DNA of 60,240 nucleotides from Clostridium sulfidigenes. GTDB lineage: Bacteria > Bacillota > Clostridia > Clostridiales > Clostridiaceae. Every line of letters begins with the position of its first letter. The first letter of the stretch is position 1. Positions 26,814 through 35,523 of this stretch are shown piece after piece. Location of the stretch: contig NZ_JPMD01000030.1 of the NCBI RefSeq assembly GCF_000732635.1, forward strand, positions 1 to 60,240, read 5' to 3'. Both the position numbers and the translations under genes were made by a program. A model generated the notes under the pieces. It did no database searches and was not told where the DNA came from. It was given only the letters and a program-made list of their open reading frames with translations.

Positions 26814-27901
26814 TCCTTAAATATTGGTTGAAACCCTGCTTCTATTATCATTTCTTTTATTTCTTCTACTGAACCTTCATCATTTATGGAAAATTGTGAT
26901 GTACCTTTAGTTTTTAATGCATGACCTCCAACCTCTGTAGACACACCTGCACTCATCTTGGTGATTCCTAAAGGTATAAGGTTTTTTCTCATTTCATGAT
27001 CTTCTCGTGTAGAAACATTTATTCCACTTTGCTGTGCAAAGATTTTATAAGCTAACATAACTTGTACCATTTTTTTATCTTCCACTGGATTTAACTCCTT
27101 TAATCCTCCCTCACAAGGTCTGATTCTTGGAGGTGAATAAGTCACTTCTACATGGGGATATTTCTTTCTAATATACTCTCCATGAAGAGCTGTGAAAAAG
27201 GCATCTCTTCTAAAATCACCTAGTCCAAGAAGAGCTCCTATACTTATACTTCTCATTCCAGCTCTTGCTCCTCTTTCTGGAGTATCTAATCTAAATTTAT
27301 AATTCTTTTTAGGTCCTGATAAATGAACTCTATCATAAATTTCTTCATCATAGGTTTCTTGGTATACAGTAAGACCTTCTGCTCCCACTTCTACAGTTTT
27401 TTTATAATCCTCTTCACTTAAAGGCTGTACCTCTAAGGTTATAGATGGAAAGTATTCTTTCATTACTTTTATAGCATCTACTATATACCTAGTTGGGGAA
27501 TGAATTTGACTTTCTCCTGTTAATAGAATAATGTGCTTAAATCCTTGTTTAACAACTGCTTCTGATTCTGATTTTATTTCCTCCAAAGTTAGCTTTTTTC
27601 TATTTATAGAATTTTCAAGATTATATCCACAATAAGAGCATTTATTAACACAATAATTTGAAATATAAATTGGAGTATATAATAAAATAGTTCTTCCAAA
27701 GTGTCTTAATGATAATTCCCTTGCCTTTACTGCCATATCTTCTAATACTTTTTCTGCTACTGGTGATAATAAATTAAGCAAGTCCTCATAATTTGGATTT
27801 TTTTCATTAATACTTCTCTCTACATCTTCTACTTTTACCCTACTCCAATATCTATTAAAGTCAAAATCCTTAAATTTTTCTATGGTACTATAAAAACTCA
27901 T
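26798..27901 (-). CDS. thiH: 2-iminoacetate synthase ThiH (radical SAM)
   Basis: 367-residue radical SAM enzyme. The CVNKCSYC cluster gives Cys84, Cys88 and Cys91 (CxxxCxxC) for the 4Fe-4S centre, followed by CGYNLEN. It cleaves tyrosine to dehydroglycine for the thiazole ring, the route used by anaerobes instead of glycine oxidase ThiO. VTYSPPRIRPCEGG and the C-terminal biotin/thiamine-synthesis-associated region are present. It lies 39 bases after thiG and overlaps the tenI-like gene. Confidence 0.9.
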   Translation of the reverse strand: MSFYSTIEKFKDFDFNRYWSRVKVEDVERSINEKNPNYEDLLNLLSPVAEKVLEDMAVKARELSLRHFGRTILLYTPIYISNYCVNKCSYCGYNLENSINRKKLTLEEIKSESEAVVKQGFKHIILLTGESQIHSPTRYIVDAIKVMKEYFPSITLEVQPLSEEDYKKTVEVGAEGLTVYQETYDEEIYDRVHLSGPKKNYKFRLDTPERGARAGMRSISIGALLGLGDFRRDAFFTALHGEYIRKKYPHVEVTYSPPRIRPCEGGLKELNPVEDKKMVQVMLAYKIFAQQSGINVSTREDHEMRKNLIPLGITKMSAGVSTEVGGHALKTKGTSQFSINDEGSVEEIKEMIIEAGFQPIFKDWERI

Positions 27902-27940
27902 TTTTTCATCTCCTCAAATTTTCCGTTAATGTAAAGTTTT

Positions 27941-28711
27941 TTACTCTCCTAAAAATCCTGTGAGTGGTGAGGATGCATTTCCACTTTTAGAAACAGTCCC
28001 AAATTTTGATAAATAAGCAAGTCGTCCACCTTCTACCGCCATACTAAAGGCTTTTGCCATATTAGCTGGATTTTTTGAAGAAGCTATAGCTGTATTAACA
28101 AGACATGCCGCTGCTCCCATTTCCATAGCTTCCATTGCTTGTGATGGCTTTCCTATTCCAGCATCAACTATAATTGGAATATCTAGTTCATCTATCATTA
28201 TTTCAATAAGTTCCTTAGTTCTTATACCTCTATTACTTCCTATAGGTGCTCCTAAAGGCATAACCGCCGATGCTCCCGCTTCTATTAATCTTCTCCCTGC
28301 ATATAAATCTGGACACATATATGGGAGTACTGTAAATCCTTCTTTAGCTAATATTTCTGTAGCTTTTATAGTTTCTTCATTATCCGGAAGCAGATACTTT
28401 GAATCCGATATAACCTCAATTTTTATCCAGTTACCACATCCCATAGCTTTGGCAATTCTTGCAATCCTAACTGCCTCTTCTGCATTAGTTGCACCTGATG
28501 TATTGGGCAATAAAATAACATTCTTAGGTATATTAGATAAAATATCTTCTTCCTTATTATCTAAATCTATCCTTCTTAAGGCCAAGGTAATAACCTGTGA
28601 ATTACTTTCACTCAAGACTTCCTTTATAAGTTTATTAGACGGATACTTACCTGTACCTACAAATAATCTATTTTTCAATTCTACTCCACCTATTTTTAAC
28701 ATATCTTCCAT
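27941..28711 (-). CDS. thiG: Thiazole synthase ThiG
   Basis: 256-residue TIM-barrel enzyme that builds the thiazole phosphate ring from deoxyxylulose phosphate, dehydroglycine and ThiS thiocarboxylate. Motifs: [37 protein letters not shown] (Schiff-base lysine), [32 protein letters not shown]. Starts two bases after thiF; GGGGAAAGTTAAA precedes the start. Confidence 0.95.
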   Translation of the reverse strand: MEDMLKIGGVELKNRLFVGTGKYPSNKLIKEVLSESNSQVITLALRRIDLDNKEEDILSNIPKNVILLPNTSGATNAEEAVRIARIAKAMGCGNWIKIEVISDSKYLLPDNEETIKATEILAKEGFTVLPYMCPDLYAGRRLIEAGASAVMPLGAPIGSNRGIRTKELIEIMIDELDIPIIVDAGIGKPSQAMEAMEMGAAACLVNTAIASSKNPANMAKAFSMAVEGGRLAYLSKFGTVSKSGNASSPLTGFLGE

Positions 28712-28712
28712 T

Positions 28713-29531
28713 TTAACTTTCCCCTTCTTTCAACATAATTCTAAGTGCCATATTTGCCATATGATTTGCACATATTGCTACCCTTGGTGCCATGAGTCCA
28801 GATCCTTCTTTAGCTTCATTTACTCCATCTCCACAAATATAAAACCTATTGTTTATCTTTTTAGTTTGTATATCATTAGAAGAATAAAAACCTGCCATAC
28901 CTGATGATGCTATAAGGACTGATTCCTTAACTTTAGTTAATATCTCATTACACAACATTGCTTTACAATTTGCACTATCAAAAGCTTCTAACACAATATC
29001 TACATCTTCAAATAATTCTTTTATATTCCCCTTTTCTATTTTTTCGATTTTTTCATTTATCTCTATAAATGGATTTATGTCTAAGAGTTGTTTTTTTAAA
29101 GCAATAACCTTATATTCTCCTATATCTCTTATTAAGTATTGCTGTCTATTTAAATTTGATGGTTCTACCACATCAAAATCTATTATTCTTATAAATCCCA
29201 CTCCTAACCGAGCTAAGGATATAGCAATATTGGACCCAAGGCCCCCTACACCCGCAATGGCTACTCTTGCCTTTGATACTTTTTCATGTACCCCTGGTGT
29301 ATGCCTTGCCATCATAACACCTCTAAGTTCACTTCTACTTGGAACTTGTCCTCTCTTTATAAAAACAATGTTGTCACCTTCCTTTAATATCTTATCTTTA
29401 ACTAAAGGAAATCCATTTAGTATCACCACATCACAACTAGGCTTAAGCCTATCTTTTAAACGAAGACAAGTTTCACCCTTATTAACTACTTCTATGTTTT
29501 CATTAACTTTAATTTTAATTTTCTCTTTCAA
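28713..29531 (-). CDS. thiF: ThiS adenylyltransferase ThiF with N-terminal ThiS-like domain
   Basis: 272 residues. The E1-like Rossmann domain starts at about 85 with AGVGGLGSN (93-101, nucleotide binding), then [15 protein letters not shown] and [10 protein letters not shown]. It activates the ThiS C terminus. Residues 1-62 form an additional ubiquitin-like domain resembling ThiS itself ([19 protein letters not shown]) but without a GG end. The paired CxxC zinc motifs of Escherichia coli ThiF are not seen, so this is the shorter clostridial type. Operon member between thiS and thiG. Confidence 0.9.
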   Translation of the reverse strand: MKEKIKIKVNENIEVVNKGETCLRLKDRLKPSCDVVILNGFPLVKDKILKEGDNIVFIKRGQVPSRSELRGVMMARHTPGVHEKVSKARVAIAGVGGLGSNIAISLARLGVGFIRIIDFDVVEPSNLNRQQYLIRDIGEYKVIALKKQLLDINPFIEINEKIEKIEKGNIKELFEDVDIVLEAFDSANCKAMLCNEILTKVKESVLIASSGMAGFYSSNDIQTKKINNRFYICGDGVNEAKEGSGLMAPRVAICANHMANMALRIMLKEGES

Positions 29532-29592
29532 ACAAATCCACCACTCTATATCTTTCTGTAAAAGTCTTTTGAAATATATTTATAATTTCTCT

Positions 29593-29787
29593 TTAGCCTC
29601 CCCCTACAAAAGATATAACTTCTATAATATCCTCCTCTTTTAAATATATTTCCCAATAATTTTCTCTTGGTACTATTTCTTTATTTAATTCCACTACTAC
29701 CTTTTCTTCATTAACATCTAACTTACTTAGCAAACTGCTTATAGTAGTTATTCCATTCATATCTACACTTTTTCCATTAACCTTCAT
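29593..29787 (-). CDS. thiS: Sulfur carrier protein ThiS
   Basis: 64-residue beta-grasp carrier ending FVGGG, the C-terminal di-glycine that becomes the thiocarboxylate. VELNKEIVPRENYWEIYLKE matches ThiS strands. The ATG at 29787 (MKVNGKSVD) lies after GAAGGTGAAAAT; a longer frame begins at TTG in the binding site and is rejected. First gene after the second TPP riboswitch. Confidence 0.9.
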   Translation of the reverse strand: MKVNGKSVDMNGITTISSLLSKLDVNEEKVVVELNKEIVPRENYWEIYLKEEDIIEVISFVGGG

Positions 29788-29835
29788 ATTTTCACCTTCT
29801 TTCAATACCTATGTACATTAACTAACTTATTTTTA

Positions 29836-29868
29836 CAAATAAAAAACACCTAACAAATGCTAGGTGTT
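29836..29868 (-). terminator. TPP riboswitch terminator (thiS leader)
   Basis: AACACCTA/TAGGTGTT stem with TTTTTTATTTG following on the minus strand. Confidence 0.85.
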
Positions 29869-30018
29869 GAGAATCTCAATAACTCATATAACAATATCTT
29901 CTTATTTAAGTTTAGATATTAATAATTAAAATTATATCTTTACTTAAGCTTTTATAAAAATACTAATTTTGCATAAGCAAGACTTTTATTTTATATAAAA
30001 ATAAGACTTATTATTTGC

Positions 30019-30096
30019 TTCCCTCCGATGGTACTAACCATATCAGGTTCTTAGAGTTAGGACTTTCCTTCTCAGCCAAATTGGCACCCCTAGCTA
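30019..30096 (-). ncRNA. TPP riboswitch controlling thiSFGH-tenI
   Basis: Minus strand: TAGGGGTGCC, TTGGCTGAGAAGGAA, GTCC, AGAACCTGATATGGTTAGTACC, ATCGGAGGGAAGC: THI-box consensus. About 230 bases upstream of thiS, with a terminator in between. Confidence 0.95.
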
Positions 30097-30246
30097 TCTA
30101 TTAAATTATATTTATTATAACATTGCGGATTTACAAATTCAACTATACCATTCAATAAATACCTAATTGCGCTCCTATATATATGAATAGTTTTTTATAA
30201 TAATCACAAAATAAGGTTGAACAAAATGTTGAAGGAGGTTAAATTT

Positions 30247-30396
30247 ATGAAATTAGAAGATAACCCTGAGCTACGTGAAAAAGCTAAACAAATGCTTATA
30301 GATGGCGAATCCTATGATAAAATTATGGACGTAACTCATTTAAGATTAAAAGATGTAAAAAGAATTGAAAGAGAAGAAGTAAGTAGTCATTTTTAG
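30247..30396 (+). CDS. Small HTH-like protein, 49 aa
   Basis: 49 residues: MKLEDNPELREKAKQMLIDG then ESYDKIMDVTHLRLKDVKRI and EREEVSSHF. The middle reads as a helix-turn-helix of the resolvase/sigma-region type (SYDKIMDVTHLRLKDVKRI). The binding site AAGGAGGTT nine bases before the ATG is excellent. Single small gene between the thi leader and a LysR gene. Possibly a DNA-binding protein; family not named. Confidence 0.65.
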   Translation: MKLEDNPELREKAKQMLIDGESYDKIMDVTHLRLKDVKRIEREEVSSHF

Positions 30397-30481
30397 TTAA
30401 TACAAAATACCCTGTAAAGTAATCCTCTATTTTGTGTGTTAAGCTTTCAGGGTATATTCTATTTTTGTATATGTTTTTGTC

Positions 30482-31375
30482 CTATATGTCTGTTTTATGC
30501 TCTAGTATTTCAATAAATTTTGTAGTTGCTGGAGAAAGGGACACACTCTTTAAAAAACATAGCCCTATACTTCTTTTAGGTATTTCTTCTTTTAATTTCA
30601 CTTTATATACTGTTCCCTTTTCTAAATATTCTTTTGAAAATTCTTTAATAACACAGGCTATTCCTAAGTTTGCCCTTGCGAATTCTAATAATAAATCATA
30701 AGATCCTAATTCGATTTCAGCAGTAATTTTAATTCCTTTAGATAACATATATTTTTCTATATATTGCCTTGATATAGATTTAGATTCTAATAATATTAAT
30801 GGTAATTTTGTTATTTCTTCGAGGCTAATGGGTCTAGAGCAACGGTTCTTGTACTTATTTCCACAGACAAATATATCATGAATATCCATACATTCTCTAA
30901 GTTCCAGTGCGGAATCTTCAATAGGAAAATTACAAATTGCAATATCTATTTCCCCTGACTTTACACTAGCACAAAGCTCTAAGGTTGTGGCATTTATTAT
31001 TTTAAACTTAATATTGGGATATTCCTTGTGAAATTGTTCTAAATAGGGTAATAAAAAATATCTTGATATGGTATCTCCTACACCTATTTTTAAATCTCCT
31101 ATCATCATATTTTTAATTTTTAAAAGTTTATCTTCTCCAACATGTATCAAATTCATGGCAGAGCTAGCATATTCAAATAAAATTCGCCCCTCATTTGTAA
31201 GTATAACCCCTTTAGAAGTTCTTGTGAAAAGCCTTATATCTAGTTCTCTTTCTAATTGCATAATAGATTGACTTACTGCGGGTTGAGTCATGTATAACTC
31301 TTTAGCAGCTCTTGAAAAACTTTCATGCTTTCCCACCATACAAAACACCTTATATAAATCTAATTTACTTATCAT
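30482..31375 (-). CDS. LysR family transcriptional regulator
   Basis: 297 residues: winged HTH at 1-60 (SFSRAAKELYMTQPAVSQSIMQLERELD, quoted as SFSRAAKELYMTQPAVSQSI) and a C-terminal periplasmic-binding-protein-like effector domain (about 90-290). It is divergent from the CofE-like gene with 120 bases between starts, the usual LysR-target arrangement, so it probably controls that gene. Effector unknown. Confidence 0.9.
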   Translation of the reverse strand: MISKLDLYKVFCMVGKHESFSRAAKELYMTQPAVSQSIMQLERELDIRLFTRTSKGVILTNEGRILFEYASSAMNLIHVGEDKLLKIKNMMIGDLKIGVGDTISRYFLLPYLEQFHKEYPNIKFKIINATTLELCASVKSGEIDIAICNFPIEDSALELRECMDIHDIFVCGNKYKNRCSRPISLEEITKLPLILLESKSISRQYIEKYMLSKGIKITAEIELGSYDLLLEFARANLGIACVIKEFSKEYLEKGTVYKVKLKEEIPKRSIGLCFLKSVSLSPATTKFIEILEHKTDI

Positions 31376-31495
31376 ATAAGCACTCCTTATATCTACTATT
31401 TAATCTATTTATTTTACTTATACCACTAAAATGGTGTATATTACAAGTGTAGGTTTTAAAAATTAATGTAATTTTACATAAAGGAGATGTTATAA

Positions 31496-32686
31496 TTGGA
31501 AAGAGTCGTTGGAACTGTTGTTAGAGGACTTCGTTGCCCAATCATAAACAAAGGAGATAACATTGAAGAAATCGTTGTAGATAGCGTGCTAACTGCTGCT
31601 AAAGTTGAAGGTTTCTCAATTAACGATAAAGATGTAGTTACTGTAACTGAATCTGTAGTTGCTCGTGCACAAGGAAACTATGCTTCTATAGACAATATTG
31701 CTAAAGATGTAAGCTCAAAGTTTGGTGAAGATACTGTAGGAGTAATATTCCCAATATTAAGCCGTAACCGTTTTGCTATATGCCTTCGTGGTATTGCAAA
31801 GGGTGCTAAGAAAATTGTTTTAATGCTTAGCTATCCTTCTGATGAAGTTGGTAACCATTTAGTAGACTTAGATATCCTAGATGAAAAAGGAGTTAATCCT
31901 TGGACAGATGTTCTAACTGAAAAGCAATTCCGTGAACACTTTGGATTTAATAAACATCCATTTACCGGTGTTGATTATATTGAATATTACAAATCTCTAG
32001 TTGAAAGCTATGGGATAGAGTGTGAAGTTATATTCTCAAATAATCCAAAAACTATATTAGATTATACAAAGAGTGTACTTACTTGTGACATTCACACTAG
32101 ATTCAGAACTAAGAAAATACTTAAGGCAAATGGTGGAGAAAAGATTTATAGTCTTGATGATATTTTATCTTCATCAATTGATGGTAGTGGATTCAATGAA
32201 GCTTATGGACTTTTAGGCTCAAACAAATCTACAGAGGAAACAGTTAAACTTTTCCCTCGTAACTGCCAACCAGTAGTTGATACTATACAGGCTATGATTA
32301 AAGAGAAAACTGGAAAAACTGTTGAAGTTATGATTTATGGAGATGGAGCATTCAAAGACCCAGTAGGTAAGATTTGGGAACTTGCAGACCCAGTTGTATC
32401 ACCTGCATATACTCCAGGACTTGAAGGAACACCAAATGAAGTTAAGTTAAAATATCTTGCTGATAATAACTTTGCTGATTTAAAAGGTGAAGAACTTAAG
32501 TCTGCTATCTCTGAATATATTAAAAATAAAGAATCTGATTTAGTAGGTGCTATGGAATCACAAGGTACTACTCCAAGAAGACTTACTGATCTTATAGGTT
32601 CATTATCTGACTTAACTTCTGGAAGTGGAGATAAGGGAACTCCTATAATCTTCATCCAAGGTTATTTCGATAATTACACAAAATAA
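31496..32686 (+). CDS. CofE-like protein (coenzyme F420-0:L-glutamate ligase family)
   Basis: 396 residues resembling the F420-0 gamma-glutamyl ligase family: VVRGLRCPIINKGDNIEEIV, VVTVTESVVARAQGNY, GVIFPILSRNRFAICLRGIA, and a nucleotide-binding region VMIYGDGAFKDPVGKIWELA. F420 is not a known clostridial cofactor and no other F420 gene is here, so the true substrate is open. The start is TTG nine bases after AAGGAGATG. Several CGT codons, rare in the neighbours, suggest high expression. Divergent from a LysR regulator; own terminator. Confidence 0.7.
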   Translation: MERVVGTVVRGLRCPIINKGDNIEEIVVDSVLTAAKVEGFSINDKDVVTVTESVVARAQGNYASIDNIAKDVSSKFGEDTVGVIFPILSRNRFAICLRGIAKGAKKIVLMLSYPSDEVGNHLVDLDILDEKGVNPWTDVLTEKQFREHFGFNKHPFTGVDYIEYYKSLVESYGIECEVIFSNNPKTILDYTKSVLTCDIHTRFRTKKILKANGGEKIYSLDDILSSSIDGSGFNEAYGLLGSNKSTEETVKLFPRNCQPVVDTIQAMIKEKTGKTVEVMIYGDGAFKDPVGKIWELADPVVSPAYTPGLEGTPNEVKLKYLADNNFADLKGEELKSAISEYIKNKESDLVGAMESQGTTPRRLTDLIGSLSDLTSGSGDKGTPIIFIQGYFDNYTK

Positions 32687-32726
32687 TACAGGAAAAACTA
32701 ATGTAATTTCTTATCCTACTTATATA

Positions 32727-32770
32727 AAAATAGCCCAAAGGATTTTCTTTATCCCTTGGGCTATTTTCTA
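32727..32770. terminator. Terminator between the CofE-like gene and glnS
   Basis: ATAGCCCAA/TTGGGCTAT stem (extended with G-T pairs), A-rich and T-rich flanks on both strands; shared by converging genes. Confidence 0.8.
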
Positions 32771-32808
32771 TACTTTATTTCTAATGGATTTTTCTTATAT
32801 ACACTGAC

Positions 32809-34467
32809 TTACTTTTTATAAGAGTTCTTCAAAGATACAGTTCTATTAAATACTAGCTTTTCTTTAGATAATCTAGTATCTCTTATAAAGTATCCATGTC
32901 TTATAAATTGAAATCTACCTTCTTCGTTTAGTCTAAGCGCTGCTGGTTCAATAATTGCATTTTTCTTTACTTCTAAGGAATTTTTATTTATATATTCAAA
33001 TAAATTATCTCCAGATGGAGCATCATTAAATAAATTCTCAAACAATCTAACTTCACAAGGTACTCCATACTTTGCACTTACCCAGTGAATTGTTCCCTTA
33101 ACTTTTCTTCCAGTAAAACCGCTACCACTCTTAGTCTCTGGATCATAGCTGCATCTAAGCTCTACTATTTCACCAGATTCATTCTTTATTACCTCATTAC
33201 ACTTTATAAAATATGCTCCCTTAAGTCTAACTTCTCCATCTAATACTAATCTATTATATTTCTTAGGTGGATTTTCACTAAAATCCTCTCTTTCAATATA
33301 CAATTCTTTAGTAAAAGGCATCTCTCTCTTACCTAAGTCTTCATTTTCACCATTATTTTCAATGGTTAAATACTCTAAATGTTCTTCTGGCAAATTTGTT
33401 ACTACAACTTTTATTGGATCAAGAACTGCCATAACAGAAGGTACCCTTAATTTCAAATCTTGTCTTAAAGAGTTCTCTAGCATAGCAACATCTACTAAAG
33501 TATCAGCCTTAGCAACTCCAATTTCTCTTAAAAAGTTTAAAATTGCCTCTCGTGTATACCCTCTTCTTCTCATTCCCTTTAAAGTTGAAAGCCTTGGATC
33601 ATCCCATCCATCAACTTCTCCACTAGCTACTAACATCTTTAAATATCTCTTACTTGTAACTACTCCACTTAAATTCATTCTTCCAAATTCAATTTGTCTT
33701 GGCTTTGGATTATCTAAATCTAACTCATTTAAAACCCATTCATAAAGAGGCCTATGATCTTTGAATTCATTAGAACATAAAGAATGAGAAACCCCTTCAA
33801 TATAGTCTTGAATTGGATGAGCATAGTCATACATAGGATATATACACCATTGAGTACCAGTTTTATAGTGTTGCGTATAGGATATTCTATAAATAACTGG
33901 GTCTCTCATATTCATATTGGGACTTGCCATATCTATTTTTGCCCTTAACACAGCTTCTCCCTCTTTATATTTACCAGACTTCATTTTATCAAATAACTCT
34001 AAGTTTTCTTCAATAGTTCTATCTCTATAAGGACTATTTTTACCTGGTGTTGTTAAAGTTCCCCTATACTCTCTTACTTCATCGGGAGTTAAATTACATA
34101 CATAAGCCTTTCCCTTTCTTATTAAATATAAAGCATAGTTATATATTTTTCCACTGTAATCTGAACCATAAAAAAGTCTATCCTCATAGTCAAACCCCAT
34201 CCACTTCATATCTTCCACAATAGCATCTACATACTCATGGTCTTCTTTACCTGGGTTAGTGTCATCAAATCTTAAGTTGAATTTTCCGTTATACTTTTTA
34301 GCAATTCCATAGCTTATATTTATTGCATAAGCACTTCCTATATGGAGATATCCATTAGGTTCAGGAGGAAACCGAGTATGAATTTCATCACATTTCCCCT
34401 CATTAATATCTTCCTTCACTAGTCTATCTACAAAGTTTAAAGAATCATTTTCATTACACATATCCAC
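32809..34467 (-). CDS. glnS: Glutaminyl-tRNA synthetase
   Basis: 552-residue class I synthetase charging tRNA-Gln directly. N-terminal catalytic domain with FPPEPNGYLHIGS (HIGH motif changed to HIGS) and KMSKS equivalent VTSKRYL, then the GlnRS-type anticodon beta-barrels (REDFSENPPKKYNRL, TIHWVSAKYGVPCEVRLF). The T-box leader has a CAA triplet and TGGC, supporting glutamine. The start is probably GTG 34467, directly after a 12-bp hairpin that separates it from GGAGGTG; ATG 34461 is the alternative. Confidence 0.9.
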   Translation of the reverse strand: MDMCNENDSLNFVDRLVKEDINEGKCDEIHTRFPPEPNGYLHIGSAYAINISYGIAKKYNGKFNLRFDDTNPGKEDHEYVDAIVEDMKWMGFDYEDRLFYGSDYSGKIYNYALYLIRKGKAYVCNLTPDEVREYRGTLTTPGKNSPYRDRTIEENLELFDKMKSGKYKEGEAVLRAKIDMASPNMNMRDPVIYRISYTQHYKTGTQWCIYPMYDYAHPIQDYIEGVSHSLCSNEFKDHRPLYEWVLNELDLDNPKPRQIEFGRMNLSGVVTSKRYLKMLVASGEVDGWDDPRLSTLKGMRRRGYTREAILNFLREIGVAKADTLVDVAMLENSLRQDLKLRVPSVMAVLDPIKVVVTNLPEEHLEYLTIENNGENEDLGKREMPFTKELYIEREDFSENPPKKYNRLVLDGEVRLKGAYFIKCNEVIKNESGEIVELRCSYDPETKSGSGFTGRKVKGTIHWVSAKYGVPCEVRLFENLFNDAPSGDNLFEYINKNSLEVKKNAIIEPAALRLNEEGRFQFIRHGYFIRDTRLSKEKLVFNRTVSLKNSYKK

Positions 34468-34506
34468 TTAGTAAAGCTTTTCTCAAGCTTTACTAAATTC
34501 ACCTCC
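34465..34506 (-). promoter_or_regulatory. Hairpin between Shine-Dalgarno and start of glnS
   Basis: Minus strand: GGAGGTGAAT (34506-34497), a perfect 12-bp stem TTAGTAAAGCTT/AAGCTTTACTAA with five-base loop (34496-34468), then GTG (34467). Folding would bring the binding site to five bases from GTG. Confidence 0.6.
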
Positions 34507-34608
34507 AATTTATATATAAATTTTAATTTTAAGATTTTATAGTTTTTCACTTAACCAAATATAAAATTTGAAGTGACGTTGCTAAATCAACTTTCTCGCT
34601 TTGCTCGT

Positions 34609-34893
34609 AAAAAAAACTCCCACCCTAGGACTGTTATAGTCCTTAGGGCGAGAGTTATATCTTCGCGTTGCCACCTAAATTCATAGATATGTCACCATAT
34701 CAATCTTATCAAGTACGGTATTAAAAATACTTATACTCTAGTCCTGTAACGTAGACCTACGTCATAGCATCATCTTTAAAGAATCCGTATGAAGCTCAGA
34801 GCCTTGTTTCGATAAATACTTCTTTACTCCTTTTCAGCACCTGGAGCTCTCTGTAAAAGAAATTAAATATCTACTTTTCTCATCATAGCTATT
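34609..34893 (-). ncRNA. T-box leader of glnS (tRNA-Gln sensing)
   Basis: Minus strand: AGAGAGCTCCAGGTGCTGAAA stem I elements, specifier-like CAA (34806-34804) followed by G, T-box AGGTGGCAACGCGA (34662-34675; TGGC would pair with a G discriminator), and terminator with CTCTCGCCCTAAGGACT/AGTCCTAGGGTGGGAG arms and a long T run (34609-34655). Confidence 0.9.
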
Positions 34894-34966
34894 ATTGATA
34901 TTATTATCTATAATATACAAATATATTTATTTCGTCAATATAAAATTAAAGGAATATATTTTTAGT

Positions 34967-35380
34967 TTATTCGTGTAATCCAAACCCACTTATTATTAAG
35001 GTAGCCCAATCTTCATTTTCTTTTTCAATCCACTTATATTCTATATCAAGTTCTTTAAGCCAAGCATTAAGCCCATAACTTTTTTTGCTTACATTTGGAG
35101 ACTTTCTTCCAAAGATTTCTTTTATAGTCTCAAGTAATTCAGCTTGTGCTTCTTGACCAAGAGGTCTATCAATTACGTTGCTTATCTCTATACAGCATTG
35201 TGCATAGGATGAATGATCTTCAAAATACAGCTCATTAGCAAGGCCTATTCTTTTTTCATTTAATTCTTTAATTACCTCATTAATTTCATCAATATTTGAT
35301 AAATACTTCTTTGCTACTCCCATAGAATCAATATCATTGTCTAGTCTATTTATTTGCTTTTCTAATCTTTCATATCTCAT
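34967..35380 (-). CDS. Uncharacterised protein, 137 aa
   Basis: 137 residues, no signal peptide or membrane helix. The first 55 residues form a charged helical/coiled region (RYERLEKQINRLDNDIDSMG); the C-terminal part contains GLNAWLKELDIEYKWIEKEN. I do not recognise the family. Weak binding site (AGTGAGAAAAAGAT). Alone between the glnS leader and sbcC; base composition like the neighbours. Confidence 0.65.
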   Translation of the reverse strand: MRYERLEKQINRLDNDIDSMGVAKKYLSNIDEINEVIKELNEKRIGLANELYFEDHSSYAQCCIEISNVIDRPLGQEAQAELLETIKEIFGRKSPNVSKKSYGLNAWLKELDIEYKWIEKENEDWATLIISGFGLHE

Positions 35381-35523
35381 ATCTTTTTCTCACTTTACAT
35401 ATTTATTTTGCCATACATAGAGTTTGTATTTAACCAATAAAACTTCTTATCTTAAGTTACATCCTCATTTACATTTCTCTTAATGCCAATAATCTATTAT
35501 AACATTAAAAATCATTGTTGCAA

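Noticed and set aside
29077..29643. 188-residue plus-strand frame over thiF
   Set aside because: Shadow of thiF/thiS; the minus-strand genes have clear motifs and operon structure.
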